From Streptomyces sp. SS1-1 (GTDB lineage Bacteria; Actinomycetota; Actinomycetes; Streptomycetales; Streptomycetaceae), in contig NZ_WBXN01000001.1 of the NCBI RefSeq assembly GCF_008973465.1, forward strand, positions 124,001 through 188,000: a stretch of DNA of 64,000 nucleotides, given 5' to 3'. The translations under genes were made by a program, and so were the position numbers. The notes below the pieces were generated by a model. The model had not been told where the DNA came from, did no database searches, and saw nothing but the letters and a program-made list of their open reading frames with translations. Numbering within the stretch: the stretch's first letter is position 1; each line of letters opens with the position of its first letter. This document shows positions 26,351-35,481 of the stretch, in pieces.

Positions 26351-27142
26351 ATGGATCCCAAGTCTCTCGCTTCCCGCGCGGATGCCGCCGCGCACGCTTT
26401 CGGGTCGGCCATGGAGAGGCTGGTGAGCCTCGTGCCCGGCGCCACCGGGCGCAGCGGCTCCCAGGGCACTCTCCTCGCCCTCACCCGCTCGCAGATACCC
26501 GCTCTCAACGTCGTGATGAGCACGGTGAAGAAGCCCGACGTGGAGGAGATCGCGGACTTGGCCACCGTGGCGGCCGCGGAGGCGGACCGCGGCGGCTTTC
26601 CCTGGAGCATCCGTTTGCGCGGCGGCCCGGACGAGGCGATGACGCGCAAGGCGCGTGAGTTCGGACGTACTGCCACGTCCGAACAGCCCTTCATGGTGCT
26701 GCCGTTGAAGGACGCGTCCGCGCTCCCGCAGGATGCCGGTCAGGTGCGGGTGCGTGTCCTGGGCGGTGACGAGTACAACGACTTCGCCGAGGTGCTGGCC
26801 GCTGGGTTCGGCGCGCCTGCGGTGATCATCTCCAGTCTGTACACGCCGGCCGTCCTGGACGCGCAGGGGATCACCGCCTACGTGGCCGAGGCTGACGGGG
26901 TCACCGTAGCCGCGGGGCTGGGGGTCGTGGCGGGAGGCCACCTCGGTGTCATCAACGTCGCCACCACGCCACAGCACCGGAGGAGGGGCTACGCCCGGGT
27001 CATGGTCGACAGGATTTTGCAGGACGGCAGGGCGCGTGGCGCGCACACGGCCTACCTCCATGCGACCGACGAGGCAGTCGGTCTCTTCGAGAGCCTCGGC
27101 TTCCACACCGCGGAAACCTGGACCTCGTTGATCGGGACCTGA
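26351..27142 (+). CDS. GNAT-family N-acetyltransferase
   Basis: A 263-residue protein with a helical N-terminal region (MDPKSLASRADAAAHAFGSA) and a C-terminal GNAT domain: GVINVATTPQHRRRGYARVM (motif A), then HTAYLHATDEAVGLFESLGF. Start at 26351 with TGGAG five bases upstream; a longer frame opens at 26189 without a good ribosome site. Not closely similar to the preceding GNAT, so not a tandem duplication. Substrate unknown. Confidence 0.83.
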   Translation: MDPKSLASRADAAAHAFGSAMERLVSLVPGATGRSGSQGTLLALTRSQIPALNVVMSTVKKPDVEEIADLATVAAAEADRGGFPWSIRLRGGPDEAMTRKAREFGRTATSEQPFMVLPLKDASALPQDAGQVRVRVLGGDEYNDFAEVLAAGFGAPAVIISSLYTPAVLDAQGITAYVAEADGVTVAAGLGVVAGGHLGVINVATTPQHRRRGYARVMVDRILQDGRARGAHTAYLHATDEAVGLFESLGFHTAETWTSLIGT

Positions 27143-27248
27143 TCGCCGCCTCTTCGGTGTCGTAAGACGCGTTCCTGGGCCTTGGCGGGGAACCACGACG
27201 ACGCCCTGGAGGAGTCGGGGCTGGCGATGACCTCGTCCACCGAGGCGA

Positions 27249-27876
27249 TCACCGGGCCGCCAGTCGGAGGGTCAGCAGCTGGTCGTCGCTGCTGAAGTAC
27301 TGGTCCCTGAGGCGCGCGAGGTCGCCGGGCCGCTGCCCGTCCCAGTCCCCGAAGTGCGGGCCCACGGAGGCGTGCACGCCCCGGATGCCGGTGTCACGGA
27401 GCGCCTCGACGGCGGCGTCGGAGTGCGCGCGGGAACGGGAGTTGTGGGAGAAGTCGAGCATGGTGGTGATGCCGCTGTCGATCGCGGTGAGGGCGGCGAG
27501 CTTGGTGCCGGTGTACATGTCCTCGGGCCGGTAGACGGTGGCGTAGCCGGCCAGCGTGGACATCACGTAGCCGCCGAGGTCGTCGACGTCCGGCATGATC
27601 CGCCGCAACTGGGCCTCCCAGGCGTGCCGGTGGGTGTCGACGAACCCGGGGCTGAGGATGCTGCCGGTGACGTCGACGACGACGGCGTCCCGGCGCTGAG
27701 GTCCGTCCCGACGGCGGTGACGGTGTCGCCCTCGACGAGGAGATCTCCGTGGTCGATGACGCCGAGGTCAGGGTCCATGGTGACGAGGATCGCGCCCCGG
27801 AACAGCACCCGGCGTTCCGCGGCGGGGCGACGCCGGAGCTGTTCGAGGACGGCGGCGCTGGTGGTGTCGTTGACAT
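27249..27876 (-). pseudogene. Amidohydrolase (cytosine-deaminase/chlorohydrolase-like), frameshifted and truncated
   Basis: Minus-strand fragments give an amidohydrolase N-terminal half: RVLFRGAILVTMDPDLGVID, a frameshift near 27695, then VVVDVTGSILSPGFVDTHRH (the HxH metal motif) and GYVMSTLAGYATVYRPEDMY, stopping at LLTLRLAAR. The first ATG (27876) is also out of frame with the homologous sequence. Only about 200 of the usual 450 or so residues remain. It is the last gene of the decayed cluster. It is a different subfamily from the hydantoinase-like gene of the intact cluster. Confidence 0.7.
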
Positions 27877-28072
27877 GCCTGGCGGATCCTTGTCAGGTGG
27901 GCTGCGGCGTGGTCACTGCTCGGCACTCAGCCTCGATCGCCCCGGCCACGACAACCAGACCGCCGTCATCCCAGGTGCCGGGCACCCTGGGTGAGGTCGG
28001 TGCGGCTCGGTCCTTCGAGCGGGCCCGCGGCGGACCCGGCCTGCCGACCGTCCCGGTGGTGCACCGGCGCGG

Positions 28073-28891
28073 TCAGCGCGGGTCCCTTCGTCCCGGGGCC
28101 TGGTCCCGCGCGGCCCCCAGATCGGCCGAGATGTCGGCAGCCGCCTTGGTGACGCACTCCCCCAGCCGCTCCGTGCGGTCCCCGTCGAACATCGCCTTCG
28201 TCCCGCACACCGAGACCGAGCCGACGACCTGCCCGGTCGCGCCGTACACGGCGGCCGCGATACTTCCCGTCTCCGCCTGCCGTTCCCCGTAGCTCGCCGC
28301 GTAGCCGAGCCCGCGGATCCTGGTGATCTCCTCGTGGAGCGTGGCCGCCGAGGTGATCGTGGCGTCGGTGACGCCGTCCAGCCGGTGGTGGGCGATGTAG
28401 GCGTCCACCTCGGAGTCGGGCAGCGCGGCCAGGATGGCCTTCGACGACGACCCTGCGTGCAGTGGATGGCTGGTGCCCAGCGCCACGGAGATGCGGATCT
28501 CCTGGTGGGACAGGACCTGGTCCACGTAGGTCCGGGACCAGCCCTGCCGTACCGAGAGCGTTGCCGTGTGGCCGGTGCGCTCGGACAGCGTCACCAGGTG
28601 GCGGTGCGCGACGGCGGGCAGGTCCAGCTCACGCATGGCGGCGAGCCCGACGTTCAGGGCGCCGGAGCCGAGCCGGTAGACCTTGGTCTCCTCGTCGAAC
28701 CGCAAGAACTGCCCTGCGACCAGTTCCCGCAGGATGCGGTGTGCCACGGCCTTCGGCAGACCCGTCTCGCGTGCGATCACCGAGACACCCTGGCTCTGGG
28801 GTGATCGGCTGATGGCGTCGATCACGGCCAGGACACGGGCGATGCCGGAGCGGGTACGCCCCTGCTGCTCGTCGCTGTCGTCGATGGTCAT
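28073..28891 (-). CDS. IclR-family regulator (surviving gene of the decayed cluster)
   Basis: A 272-residue IclR protein, the same length as its close paralogue at 41402-42220; long blocks such as VSVIARETGLPKAVAHRILR and SVALGTSHPLHAGSSSKAIL are identical. Start at ATG 28891 chosen because the paralogue starts at the equivalent residue with the same GAGGTTTC-like spacing. It has an N-terminal winged helix and an effector domain (LDGVTDATITSAATL, GQVVGSVSVCGTKAM). Its neighbours are mostly wrecked, yet its frame is intact. It could still act on the promoters of the intact cluster. Confidence 0.9.
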   Translation of the reverse strand: MTIDDSDEQQGRTRSGIARVLAVIDAISRSPQSQGVSVIARETGLPKAVAHRILRELVAGQFLRFDEETKVYRLGSGALNVGLAAMRELDLPAVAHRHLVTLSERTGHTATLSVRQGWSRTYVDQVLSHQEIRISVALGTSHPLHAGSSSKAILAALPDSEVDAYIAHHRLDGVTDATITSAATLHEEITRIRGLGYAASYGERQAETGSIAAAVYGATGQVVGSVSVCGTKAMFDGDRTERLGECVTKAAADISADLGAARDQAPGRRDPR

Positions 28892-28964
28892 GAGAACCTC
28901 GGGTTGCTCGGACGGCTGCCCTTGCGGGTGCCGCATGGACTGGGTCACGCCATAAGGTCTAGGC

Positions 28965-29405
28965 GCCCGCCGGCCCGGCCGCTGCCGATCACGTCGGTTG
29001 TGACCTCGATGTTGCCGTGCACCGCGTTGGCGCGCGGGCAGACGGCATCCGCGAGGGACGCCAACCGGTCCAGCCGCGCCGGCGGACGGCCAGGAGCGCT
29101 CACCTTCAGCCGGACGGCAAGAGCCTACCCCCCGCCGGAGGTTGTACCAGGGTTGACCGACGCGGTGACGGTGACCGGACCGGACGCGATCCGCTCCCCG
29201 CGCGCGGCCGCACCGAGGGCCCCGCGGAAACGCGCGGCGAAGCCGGCCGCGGACAACTCCTCTCGAACGGTTCCGGCAGCCTGCTCATTGCGCCCCTCCG
29301 GCCGCGTCCGGCCCTGCGAGCGGACCGGTCCGCGAGCGGTCCGTGCCACCGCGTCCGCCGGCGGCGTCGGCCGTCGCCGTGTACACGGGCGTGAACGGGC
29401 ACGTG
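28965..29405 (-). pseudogene. Ohr/OsmC domain remnant (was fused to the alpha/beta hydrolase)
   Basis: Three reading-frame pieces match, in order, the Ohr domain of the intact fusion at 42297: FTPVYTATADAAGGRGG, then EELSAAGFAARFRGALG with SGPVTVTASVNPGTT (the first peroxidatic Cys is now Arg), and finally VCPRANAVHGNIEVTTD near the end. At least two frameshifts separate them. The domain cannot be made as one chain. Confidence 0.75.
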
Positions 29406-30197
29406 CTCGGCGACCGCGGCCGCGAACACCTCGGGCTGCTCTTCGGCGACGAAGTCGGTTCCGCCGGGGATCGTGACCAGCGGCGCGTGGGGGAACGCCG
29501 CGGTGACGACGTCGTTCATCCGGTCGAGGACGTCCTCGGTGCCGTGCAGGAGGAGAGTGGGGATGCCGGCCAGCGCCGCGGGGTCCACCTGATACCGGAA
29601 CACCGCCGGGTAGGCCACCCCGTAGTTGGGGCCGACGCTCAGGTACTCGGCGACCTGCCGGCTCGCGGAGTCGGCCGAGATCGTCGGGTACAGGCCGCGG
29701 ATACGGTCCCAGATCACCTTCAGGTGGCCGCCGTCCGCGTCCGTGGTGTAACTCGGGGCGTAGGTCTCGGCCTTCTCGGCCCGTTCCTCGTCCGTGTACA
29801 GCGGGATCCCCTGGAAGATCAGGCCGCTGACCCGCTCCCGGCCGGAAAGGGCCGCCTCCGCCGCGATCAGGGCGCCGGTGTGCTGGCCGAGCAGATGCAC
29901 GGTGCCCAGGCCCAGCGCGTCGACGGCCTGCCAGACGGACGCGGCGTACTCGGACATGCTCCACTGCCCGGGCGTGGCGTCGGACATCCCGAACCCGGGG
30001 GTGTCCAGGGCTACGACCTGGATCCCGTGCCCGGCGAGCAGTTCCATCACGGGCTCGTACGTCGCGGACGACAGTGGCGACTGGTGCAGGACGACCAGCG
30101 CGGGGGCTCCGCTGCGGCCTGCCTCGCGGTAGTGGACCTGACCGTGCGGAAGGTCGAGGTAGCCGCGTCGCGAAGTGCCCTTCATGTGCGTGGTCAT
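29106..30197 (-). CDS. Alpha/beta-hydrolase domain protein with scrambled C-terminus
   Basis: A 363-codon frame. About the first 265 residues closely match the alpha/beta half of the intact fusion (HQSPLSSATYEP, LDTPGFGMSDATP, VHLLGQHTGALIAAEAA, LLLHGTEDVLDRMNDVV, IPGGTDFVAEEQPEVF). The rest is frameshifted Ohr sequence read out of frame. As in the paralogue, the nucleophile elbow reads GQHTG (His instead of Ser) and the catalytic-His position is Asp (GGTDF). The ATG overlaps the stop of the M20 remnant, as in the intact cluster. Probably a decaying gene, but the hydrolase fold could still be made. Confidence 0.7.
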   Translation of the reverse strand: MTTHMKGTSRRGYLDLPHGQVHYREAGRSGAPALVVLHQSPLSSATYEPVMELLAGHGIQVVALDTPGFGMSDATPGQWSMSEYAASVWQAVDALGLGTVHLLGQHTGALIAAEAALSGRERVSGLIFQGIPLYTDEERAEKAETYAPSYTTDADGGHLKVIWDRIRGLYPTISADSASRQVAEYLSVGPNYGVAYPAVFRYQVDPAALAGIPTLLLHGTEDVLDRMNDVVTAAFPHAPLVTIPGGTDFVAEEQPEVFAAAVAEHVPVHARVHGDGRRRRRTRWHGPLADRSARRAGRGRRGAMSRLPEPFERSCPRPASPRVSAGPSVRPRAGSGSRPVRSPSPRRSTLVQPPAGGRLLPSG

Positions 30198-30440
30198 CGG
30201 GCCACCGCCGGCGGGGCCGTGATCTCGACGACGTGTTTGATGCCCATGCGGTAGTCCTCCAGGCGGTACGGCGGTCAGGACGGGTGTGCGGCTCGATCGG
30301 ACGAGCCGGATCTCGACTTCGGCGGACGCCGTCGCGGGCAGGCCGGGGGTGACGTCGTCGCGGTCGCGGTCGCCGGTGAAACCGGTGACGGGTCGGACGG
30401 GTGCGGACGGTGACCACGACGGTGGCGTCGTGGTCACTCA
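30194..30440 (-). pseudogene. M20 hydrolase, C-terminal scraps
   Basis: Reading the minus strand: RDDVTPGLPATASAEVEIRL matches the intact M20 protein's RDDVTLGIPATASAKVEIRL, and after a deletion and frame change RLEDYRMGIKHVVEI matches its last residues, ending in ATGA overlap with the hydrolase gene. Roughly 80 of 453 residues remain. Between this scrap and the binding-protein gene, the ABC ATPase, permease and SDR genes of the intact cluster are missing. Confidence 0.78.
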
Positions 30441-30551
30441 TCTCCAGGTGAAGCCGGACCACACGACGAGCGACGGCGCGGGACGCGCCTGCCCGGTGTT
30501 CCCATGGTCATGAGGGCCCGCCCCTCCTTACCGCTCGTCGCGTGCCCATGG

Positions 30552-31670
30552 CTACTTGGCGGCCTTCGCTGCGGTGATCACAGCGGTGGAGTCGAAGTCG
30601 TTCGCTTCCTTGAGCAGGCTGCCGTCCCACACCTCGGAGAGCTTGATGTCCCTGGTGATCTGGCCCGACGCCTTGGTGTAGGCCGCCGTCTTGTTCCAGA
30701 CCTCCTCGCTCATCGCGCCCCAGTCCTTGAAGCTCTCCGGCTCACCGGTGGCGGGAATCGCCGTCGCGACCCACGCGTAGAGGTTCTTGCTGTCGTCGGC
30801 GATACGGTCCTCGGGCTTCTTGCCGGCCAGCAGCTGCGGGAACACCTTGTAACCGTCACGCATGGCGGCCTCGGGGCTCACCGAGGAGAACAGCAGGGCC
30901 TTGTAGGAGGCGCGCAGGTAGCGGGCCAGCACGTCCTTGTTGTCCTTGAGGGTCTTCTCGGTCACCGCGAAGGTCAGGGAACGGATGCCCTCGAAGGCAT
31001 CGGAGTTGTCCAGGTAGCGGAACTCCTTGCCGGTGTTCTCGATCGTCGTGTACGCCTGGGTGTACAGCGCCAGCACGTCGACCTTGCCGTCCTCCAGCGC
31101 GGAGAGGGCCTGGGCACCGACGCCGACCGGCAGCAGCTCGACATCCTTGGCCGGGTCGAGGCCGGCGTCCTGGGCGTACGCCCGGGCGTAGATGGCCGAG
31201 CCCGAGGCGAGGCTGATGACCCCGACCTTCTTGCCCTTGAGGTCCGCCGGGTTCTTGATCTCGCTGCCCGGCTGAACGGCCATGCGCCAGGGCCAGTTCT
31301 GCACGAGGCCGCCGATGGCCACGACGGGGACGCCCTTCTCCCGTGCGGCGAGGATGGCGCCCGCGTCGGCGGGGGCGATGTCGGCGCTGCCCGAGGCGAC
31401 GGCCTGGACCGCGGCGACCGAACCGTCGGTGCTGATCATGTTGACCTTGAGCTTCTCCTCGGAGAAGTACCCCTCGGCCTCGGCCACGGCATAGGTGGCG
31501 ACCTCTTCCTTGGGGCCGATGATGGCCGAGGCGACGGCGAGGTCGAGCGTTGCCTGACCCGCGGCCTTGTCCTTGGACGACGAGGTGGTGGCGGAGCCGC
31601 CGCAGGCGGAGAGCGCCGCGAGCGCGGCAAGGGTGACGGCGCTGACGCCGAATCTCAGGGAGCGCTTCAT
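30552..31670 (-). CDS. ABC solute-binding lipoprotein, NMT1/SsuA-ThiY type (surviving copy)
   Basis: A 372-residue binding protein with a Sec lipoprotein signal (MKRSLRFGVSAVTLAAL, lipobox LSACGG). The body has family marks: DGSVAAVQAVASGSADIAPAD, LVQNWPWRMAVQPG, GKKVGVISLASGS, VDVLALYTQAYTTIE. It is closely similar along its whole length to the 375-residue protein at 47552-48679. GAGGT precedes the ATG. No transporter genes accompany it, so if used it must work with the ATPase and permease of the intact cluster. Ligand unknown. Confidence 0.9.
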   Translation of the reverse strand: MKRSLRFGVSAVTLAALAALSACGGSATTSSSKDKAAGQATLDLAVASAIIGPKEEVATYAVAEAEGYFSEEKLKVNMISTDGSVAAVQAVASGSADIAPADAGAILAAREKGVPVVAIGGLVQNWPWRMAVQPGSEIKNPADLKGKKVGVISLASGSAIYARAYAQDAGLDPAKDVELLPVGVGAQALSALEDGKVDVLALYTQAYTTIENTGKEFRYLDNSDAFEGIRSLTFAVTEKTLKDNKDVLARYLRASYKALLFSSVSPEAAMRDGYKVFPQLLAGKKPEDRIADDSKNLYAWVATAIPATGEPESFKDWGAMSEEVWNKTAAYTKASGQITRDIKLSEVWDGSLLKEANDFDSTAVITAAKAAK

Positions 31671-31724
31671 GTTCGGTACCTCGATTGCTCTGGTGGGAAA
31701 GGGTTTTGTCGACTGCTCGGGATG

Positions 31725-31935
31725 TAAGTCCCGGCCTCGGTCAGGTCGTTGCGGACGCGCTGCCCCGGCGAGGGGACTGCCGCGGAGCGCGAAAGCGTGG
31801 GCGTACCGGACGCCCTCCAAGGTTTTTCGCCGGGCGGGTCCTCGCCGTACGGGATGCCGGGCGAGGTGGAGGGTGCGGGCGCCGTCCGGGGACAACGCCC
31901 TAGAAGCAGAGGTCACGGGGTGTGCGAACCCACCG
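31725..31935 (-). pseudogene. NTF2/SnoaL-like gene remnant
   Basis: The minus strand encodes a frame with LEGVRYAHAFALRG, matching FEGVRYVDVFVLRD of the NTF2-like protein at 48717-49118, and in a second frame VRNDLTEAGTYIP matching VYNDLADSGVSAP at its end. Upstream residues are unrecognisable. Position relative to the binding-protein gene is the same as in the intact cluster. Confidence 0.65.
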
Positions 31936-32009
31936 GCAGCGCCCGCGCTGGGCAGCCGCCGTCCCGGTGGGCGAGCCGTGGGTCTCTCTACGGGGTGGGG
32001 CGGTCCGTG

Positions 32010-32187
32010 TCGCGGGTGCGAGCGGTTCCGCCGCCCGGCAGGGCCACCTCGCCACCGCGGTTCACGACCGCGTCGCGGGCGATCTTCCATGGCGCGGGGC
32101 GGAGCGTGTCGAGCGCATGCGCTGCGCCAGGATGCAGGCGGCCGCCGGGCGTTCGTCGAGGGTCATCCGGTCCTCGACGTCGATCAT
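32010..32187 (-). pseudogene. Methyltransferase gene remnant
   Basis: From ATG 32187, with GGAGAGG upstream, the frame reads MIDVEDRMTLDERPAA, matching MIDIENQLTLDERSAV of the methyltransferase at 49435-50511. After a deletion and frameshift, WKIARDAVVNR matches WKTVGEAVVDR about 100 residues further in. The SAM-binding region is gone. Confidence 0.7.
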
Positions 32188-32356
32188 CTTGCCTCTCCTG
32201 TCCGGGGGTGGAACGGCCGTTGCGCTTCCGCCCCGGGGCAGGGGCGGCAGGGGAACGGCACGGCGCGGCGGGGGAAAGAAGTGCGGTGGGAGCCGGTCCG
32301 GGCCTGATCGGGCGGCGGGCCGTGCGCTGCCGGTGGATCGGGTCCGGGCGCGGGGT

Positions 32357-33180
32357 TCAGCTGGTCCTGGCGAGTAGGTCGAGGCCGGTCACGGCGTCGG
32401 TGAGGAAGGTGTCGCCGTGCCGTCCCTCGTGGGGAGTGCTTCCGGCGTGACGCGCGGGTGTCGGTGTCGTCGGCGGCATGTGCGTGAGGTTCGGCGGACA
32501 GGCGCCGGGCGCCCGGCGGGCCTCGTTCGCGACGACGGGATTCCCGGCGCCGGCCACGGCAGTCGTCCCGTCCGGATGTTCGGTGTCCCCGCAGAGGGTG
32601 TCGCGGGGATTCGGTCGCCGTCCACCGGGCCGAGTGTGCGCAGCTGGTGTGTGCCCGGCCCTCGGCTCACTCAGGTGGTGGGCCGTGCCGGCCTGGACCG
32701 TGTGGAGCCTGGCGAGGCCGGTGGCGCTGTGGGCGACGCCAGGTGGACCCGGGCGCCGCTCCTGGTGAGGAACGGATATGTGTCCCGGCCGTCCGGACGG
32801 TGACGCCCGGGTCCCTGGCGGCCGTTCGCGTCGGGGCTCCGCCGGCCTGGCGGCCCGTGTGGGGGAGTTGCGCGAAGGTCCGGGCACCGGGACGCGGGGA
32901 CGGCACCGGCCGGGCCCGCATGCGCCGGGATGGAGGAGTCGCCGAAGCCGCCGGGCCCGGTCTTCCGTCGCGCACGGGTCGAGTGGCCCCGGTCCCCTCG
33001 GTGGTGATCAGCCCTCCCCCTCCGCGGGCCCCTTCTCCGTGGTGGGCGGGGTGGCGGCCGGCCGGTCGGATTCCCTGGCCGAAACACGTGGTACATCCGG
33101 GCGTGGACGCCGGGTGACCCAGGAGCACCGGGCCAGGACGGACAGGCGACAGCGGCAGTGCCACATCAGGAATTGCCATC
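32357..33180 (-). pseudogene. Old-yellow/FadH-type oxidoreductase remnant
   Basis: The last codons read GDTFLTDAVTGLDLLARTS, matching GTFLTDAVSGAELLARTV at the end of the intact enzyme (50928). Near 33100-32900 the minus strand gives HHGEGARGGGGLITTEG, FAQLPHTGRQAGG and RTAGTHIRS, matching YHGERAKGGVGLIITEG, FAQLLHTGRQANG and WAAGTHIPH near the intact N-terminus. About 0.8 kb of the 2.0 kb gene is left, with frameshifts. It would have been the first gene of the decayed operon. Confidence 0.75.
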
Positions 33181-33284
33181 TGACCCTCCCCATTTATCCG
33201 TTACTGCCCATATCATTGTTCGACTGGGCCGTACGGCGTTCACTGTGGCGGGACACTAGGGGGCACATGTGACACCGTCAATCA

Positions 33285-33298
33285 TTACTCATCAGTAA
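33285..33298. promoter_or_regulatory. TTACT-N4-AGTAA motif, relic promoter of the decayed cluster
   Basis: TTACT (33285-33289), CATC, AGTAA (33294-33298), preceded by GTCAATCA. The intact cluster has GTCAATACA, then TTACT-AGCG-AGTAG at 53069-53082, in the same position and orientation relative to the oxidoreductase start. The pair supports duplication of the promoter as well as the genes. It may now serve the cupin gene. Confidence 0.5.
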
Positions 33299-33782
33299 CT
33301 TCCAAGGGCAATAATCCGCCACCCGCACACACCCCGACCGAGTAGCCACGTCACCCGGTAGCCCCCACTCCTCAGGGCCCCCAAGGAGCTCCCCCGCCGC
33401 CGCGCACCGCCCGGTTCCACACAAGAAGCACCACCGGCCACACAGTTGACCCGGGCCTCATGCCCCCGGAGTGACGACACCGGCGACGTCGACGCCTGTC
33501 CCTGCCTGTACGTCGGCAAAGGCGAACGCGACGCCACCGCGCCCACTCCGGCCGAAGAGAAGACCTCCGACCGCAGACCGCCCGACAGCGAGCCCGAACT
33601 CCGCACCGATCCGGCAGTTCGAGCACGGCCGGGTGCTGCATGCGACGGCCCAGGACCCGTTCCAGTTGCGGGTGGATCGGATCTGAACGAACAGGCCCCG
33701 CCCCGGGTTCGGCCGGCGAGTCGCTTCCGTGGCGAGGCCGTCGACACCCGACACCCGACACCCGACAGAAGGGATGCACGGC
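33299..33782. other. Leader/intergenic region upstream of the cupin gene
   Basis: About 480 bases. Frames are open on both strands but show no family motif. No further operator was recognised. Confidence 0.4.
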
Positions 33783-34706
33783 ATGGCATCGAACGTGGAC
33801 AACACACCGATCGTCCCGACGACGTTCGCCGAACTCCGTACCGAGACGTACGAGGACCACGACGAACCGTGGCAGTGGAACTGGCAGCCCGGCACCGAGC
33901 GGACGGTCATCTCGACGGACGCCGCCACGGGCGCGAGCACCTACCTGCTGCGGTTCCCCCCGGGGTACGACCGCGGTATGCGCCACCGGCCCGATGGCGT
34001 CGCCGAGCAGTTCGAGTGGCACAACGTCCACGAGGAAGTCTTCTGCGTAGAAGGCCGGCTCACCTTCGGCGAGTGGTTCGAACTGCCCTCGCCCGGCTAC
34101 CTCAACCACCCACCTCGCTGGCTGCACCCCGCCAACCAGTACAGCGACGAGGGCTGCGTGCTGCTCATCAAGAACTCGTCGCCGTTCGACTTCTGCTATA
34201 CCGACGTGCCGCAGGACTGGAACGGGGTCGAGCACCTCGTGGACCGCGATCCTGACCAGCCCGCGGCCCCCGGTGACCTCCCCGCGGTCACGGCCCTCGC
34301 GGTGAACGACCTGCCCCGCCGCCCGGTGCGGACCCGCGCAGGCAAGGACACCGGGCTCACGGCAGCCGCCGTGTACCACAACCCCGTCAGCGGCTGGACG
34401 ACGTGGACGGCCGAGGTCCCCGCCGGCTGGACCGGAGCGGCGTTCGACGGTGGGACGGACGCGGAAAGCGCCTTCGTCCTCGACGGTGAGATCGACCTCG
34501 ACGGCCGTCGCATCGGCAAATGGGGATACGGCTCGGCGGAGCACGGACTGCTCACGTCACCCTCAGCGGCCTCACCCACCGGGGCGACAGTCCTCTGCTG
34601 GACACGCTCGCTCGGCAGCGTGGTGACCGGCCTCACGGAGGACCCGGTGGACCGCCTGACGAACGGCCAAGGCGGCCACACTCCGGCCGCCGACACTCCG
34701 AGGTAA
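33783..34706 (+). CDS. Two-domain cupin protein (DUF4437/ChrR-like)
   Basis: A 307-residue bicupin. The first cupin has the metal-type segment EWHNVHEEVFCVEGRLTFG followed by HPPRWLHPANQY; the second is weaker, with FVLDGEIDLDGRRIGKWGYG. Cupins of this sort act as small-molecule dioxygenases, isomerases or binding proteins. Start at 33783 because upstream ATG codons lack a spaced ribosome site; AAGGG is about 10 bases away. It is the only plus-strand gene between the decayed and intact clusters and has no remnant in either, so its link to them is uncertain. Confidence 0.75.
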   Translation: MASNVDNTPIVPTTFAELRTETYEDHDEPWQWNWQPGTERTVISTDAATGASTYLLRFPPGYDRGMRHRPDGVAEQFEWHNVHEEVFCVEGRLTFGEWFELPSPGYLNHPPRWLHPANQYSDEGCVLLIKNSSPFDFCYTDVPQDWNGVEHLVDRDPDQPAAPGDLPAVTALAVNDLPRRPVRTRAGKDTGLTAAAVYHNPVSGWTTWTAEVPAGWTGAAFDGGTDAESAFVLDGEIDLDGRRIGKWGYGSAEHGLLTSPSAASPTGATVLCWTRSLGSVVTGLTEDPVDRLTNGQGGHTPAADTPR

Positions 34707-34780
34707 CCTCCGCGGCCGGGACGCGGCCCGGACCTCCGGATCCCTCCGGTCTTCATCAGAGAGCGCACCACCAACGGGCT

Positions 34781-34802
34781 CCCCCCCCCCCCCCCCCCCC
34801 CC
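34781..34802. repeat. 22-base homopolymeric C tract
   Basis: An uninterrupted run of 22 C, followed by ACG and another 7-base C run. It lies 74 bases past the cupin stop in non-coding DNA. Such tracts are rare even in high-GC genomes; polymerase slippage or read error is likely, so exact length is doubtful. The region 34707-35081 holds nothing else that I recognise. Confidence 0.9.
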
Positions 34803-35081
34803 ACGCCCCCCCCACGCCCGAACCCGCGTGTCCGAAGCCACGGCACCCGGCCCGGCCCGGCTCGGACAGCCGTCGGACGGTGTCGGTTCCCGGGGGCCGT
34901 GTGCGTCCGCCAGGCGGCAACTCCCGCTCTGCGGTGTCACGTTGCCGTGGGCCAGGACCAACCTCAGCCGACGACGGCACCGTTCCACCGGGCTCGTCGG
35001 CACTCGTCCGCGCTCCCTGCTGTGAAAGGGCCCCGGAGAAGAGGGCAGTGGCGTCCGCCCGCGCGGAGCCCGGGAACGCCT

Positions 35082-35117
35082 GAGCGCCCGGTGTCCGTGG
35101 TCGGACACCGGGCGCTC
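35082..35117. terminator. Strong hairpin, bidirectional terminator candidate
   Basis: Perfect 16-bp arms GAGCGCCCGGTGTCCG and its complement around a TGGT loop. It lies between the convergent cupin (plus) and CitE-like (minus) genes, so it can end both transcripts. Confidence 0.65.
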
Positions 35118-35119
35118 GG

Positions 35120-35151
35120 CCGGGCGTGTCCTCCGCACCGGACACGCCCGG
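35120..35151. terminator. Second hairpin of the convergent terminator pair
   Basis: Perfect 12-bp arms CCGGGCGTGTCC / GGACACGCCCGG with an 8-base loop, directly after the first hairpin. Together they form a tandem terminator between the cupin gene and the 17.5 kb operon. The stretch 35152-35481 to the CitE stop holds nothing else that I recognise. Confidence 0.6.
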
Positions 35152-35481
35152 GGTGGCCAGGCAGGCACCGCCCGCCGCACCGGGACACGCCGGCCACCTC
35201 TTCCCGGGGCCTCGCCGCCCCGGGAGCTGCAGGGCGGGCACGGGGCTGCAGGCGTCCCGACCCGCACCGGCGGCGCCGCCGAACTGACCGACACCTGCGA
35301 CGCCCTCCGCCGGTCCCGGGCCGAGCCCGGCAGGTGCAGGGCTTCCCGATGCGGGCCCGGACCCGGCCCGTGCGTCCAGGGCCCGTAGCTGCGGGCACCT
35401 CTCGGACGTACGGGCCGGACCGGGTGGACCAGGTGGCCGCCGGCCACACCACGGGCCGCCACCCGGCCGCACCGACACCCG

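Noticed and set aside
27249..27876. Idea that this amidohydrolase is the decayed copy of the hydantoinase at 36348
   Set aside because: The motifs (THRH with ATVYRPEDMY) belong to a cytosine-deaminase/chlorohydrolase-like group; the hydantoinase has DAHQH and a carboxylated-Lys segment. They are different genes.
33372..34544. Minus-strand frame opposite the cupin gene
   Set aside because: Arg/Gly-rich shadow frame; the plus-strand cupin motifs explain the region.
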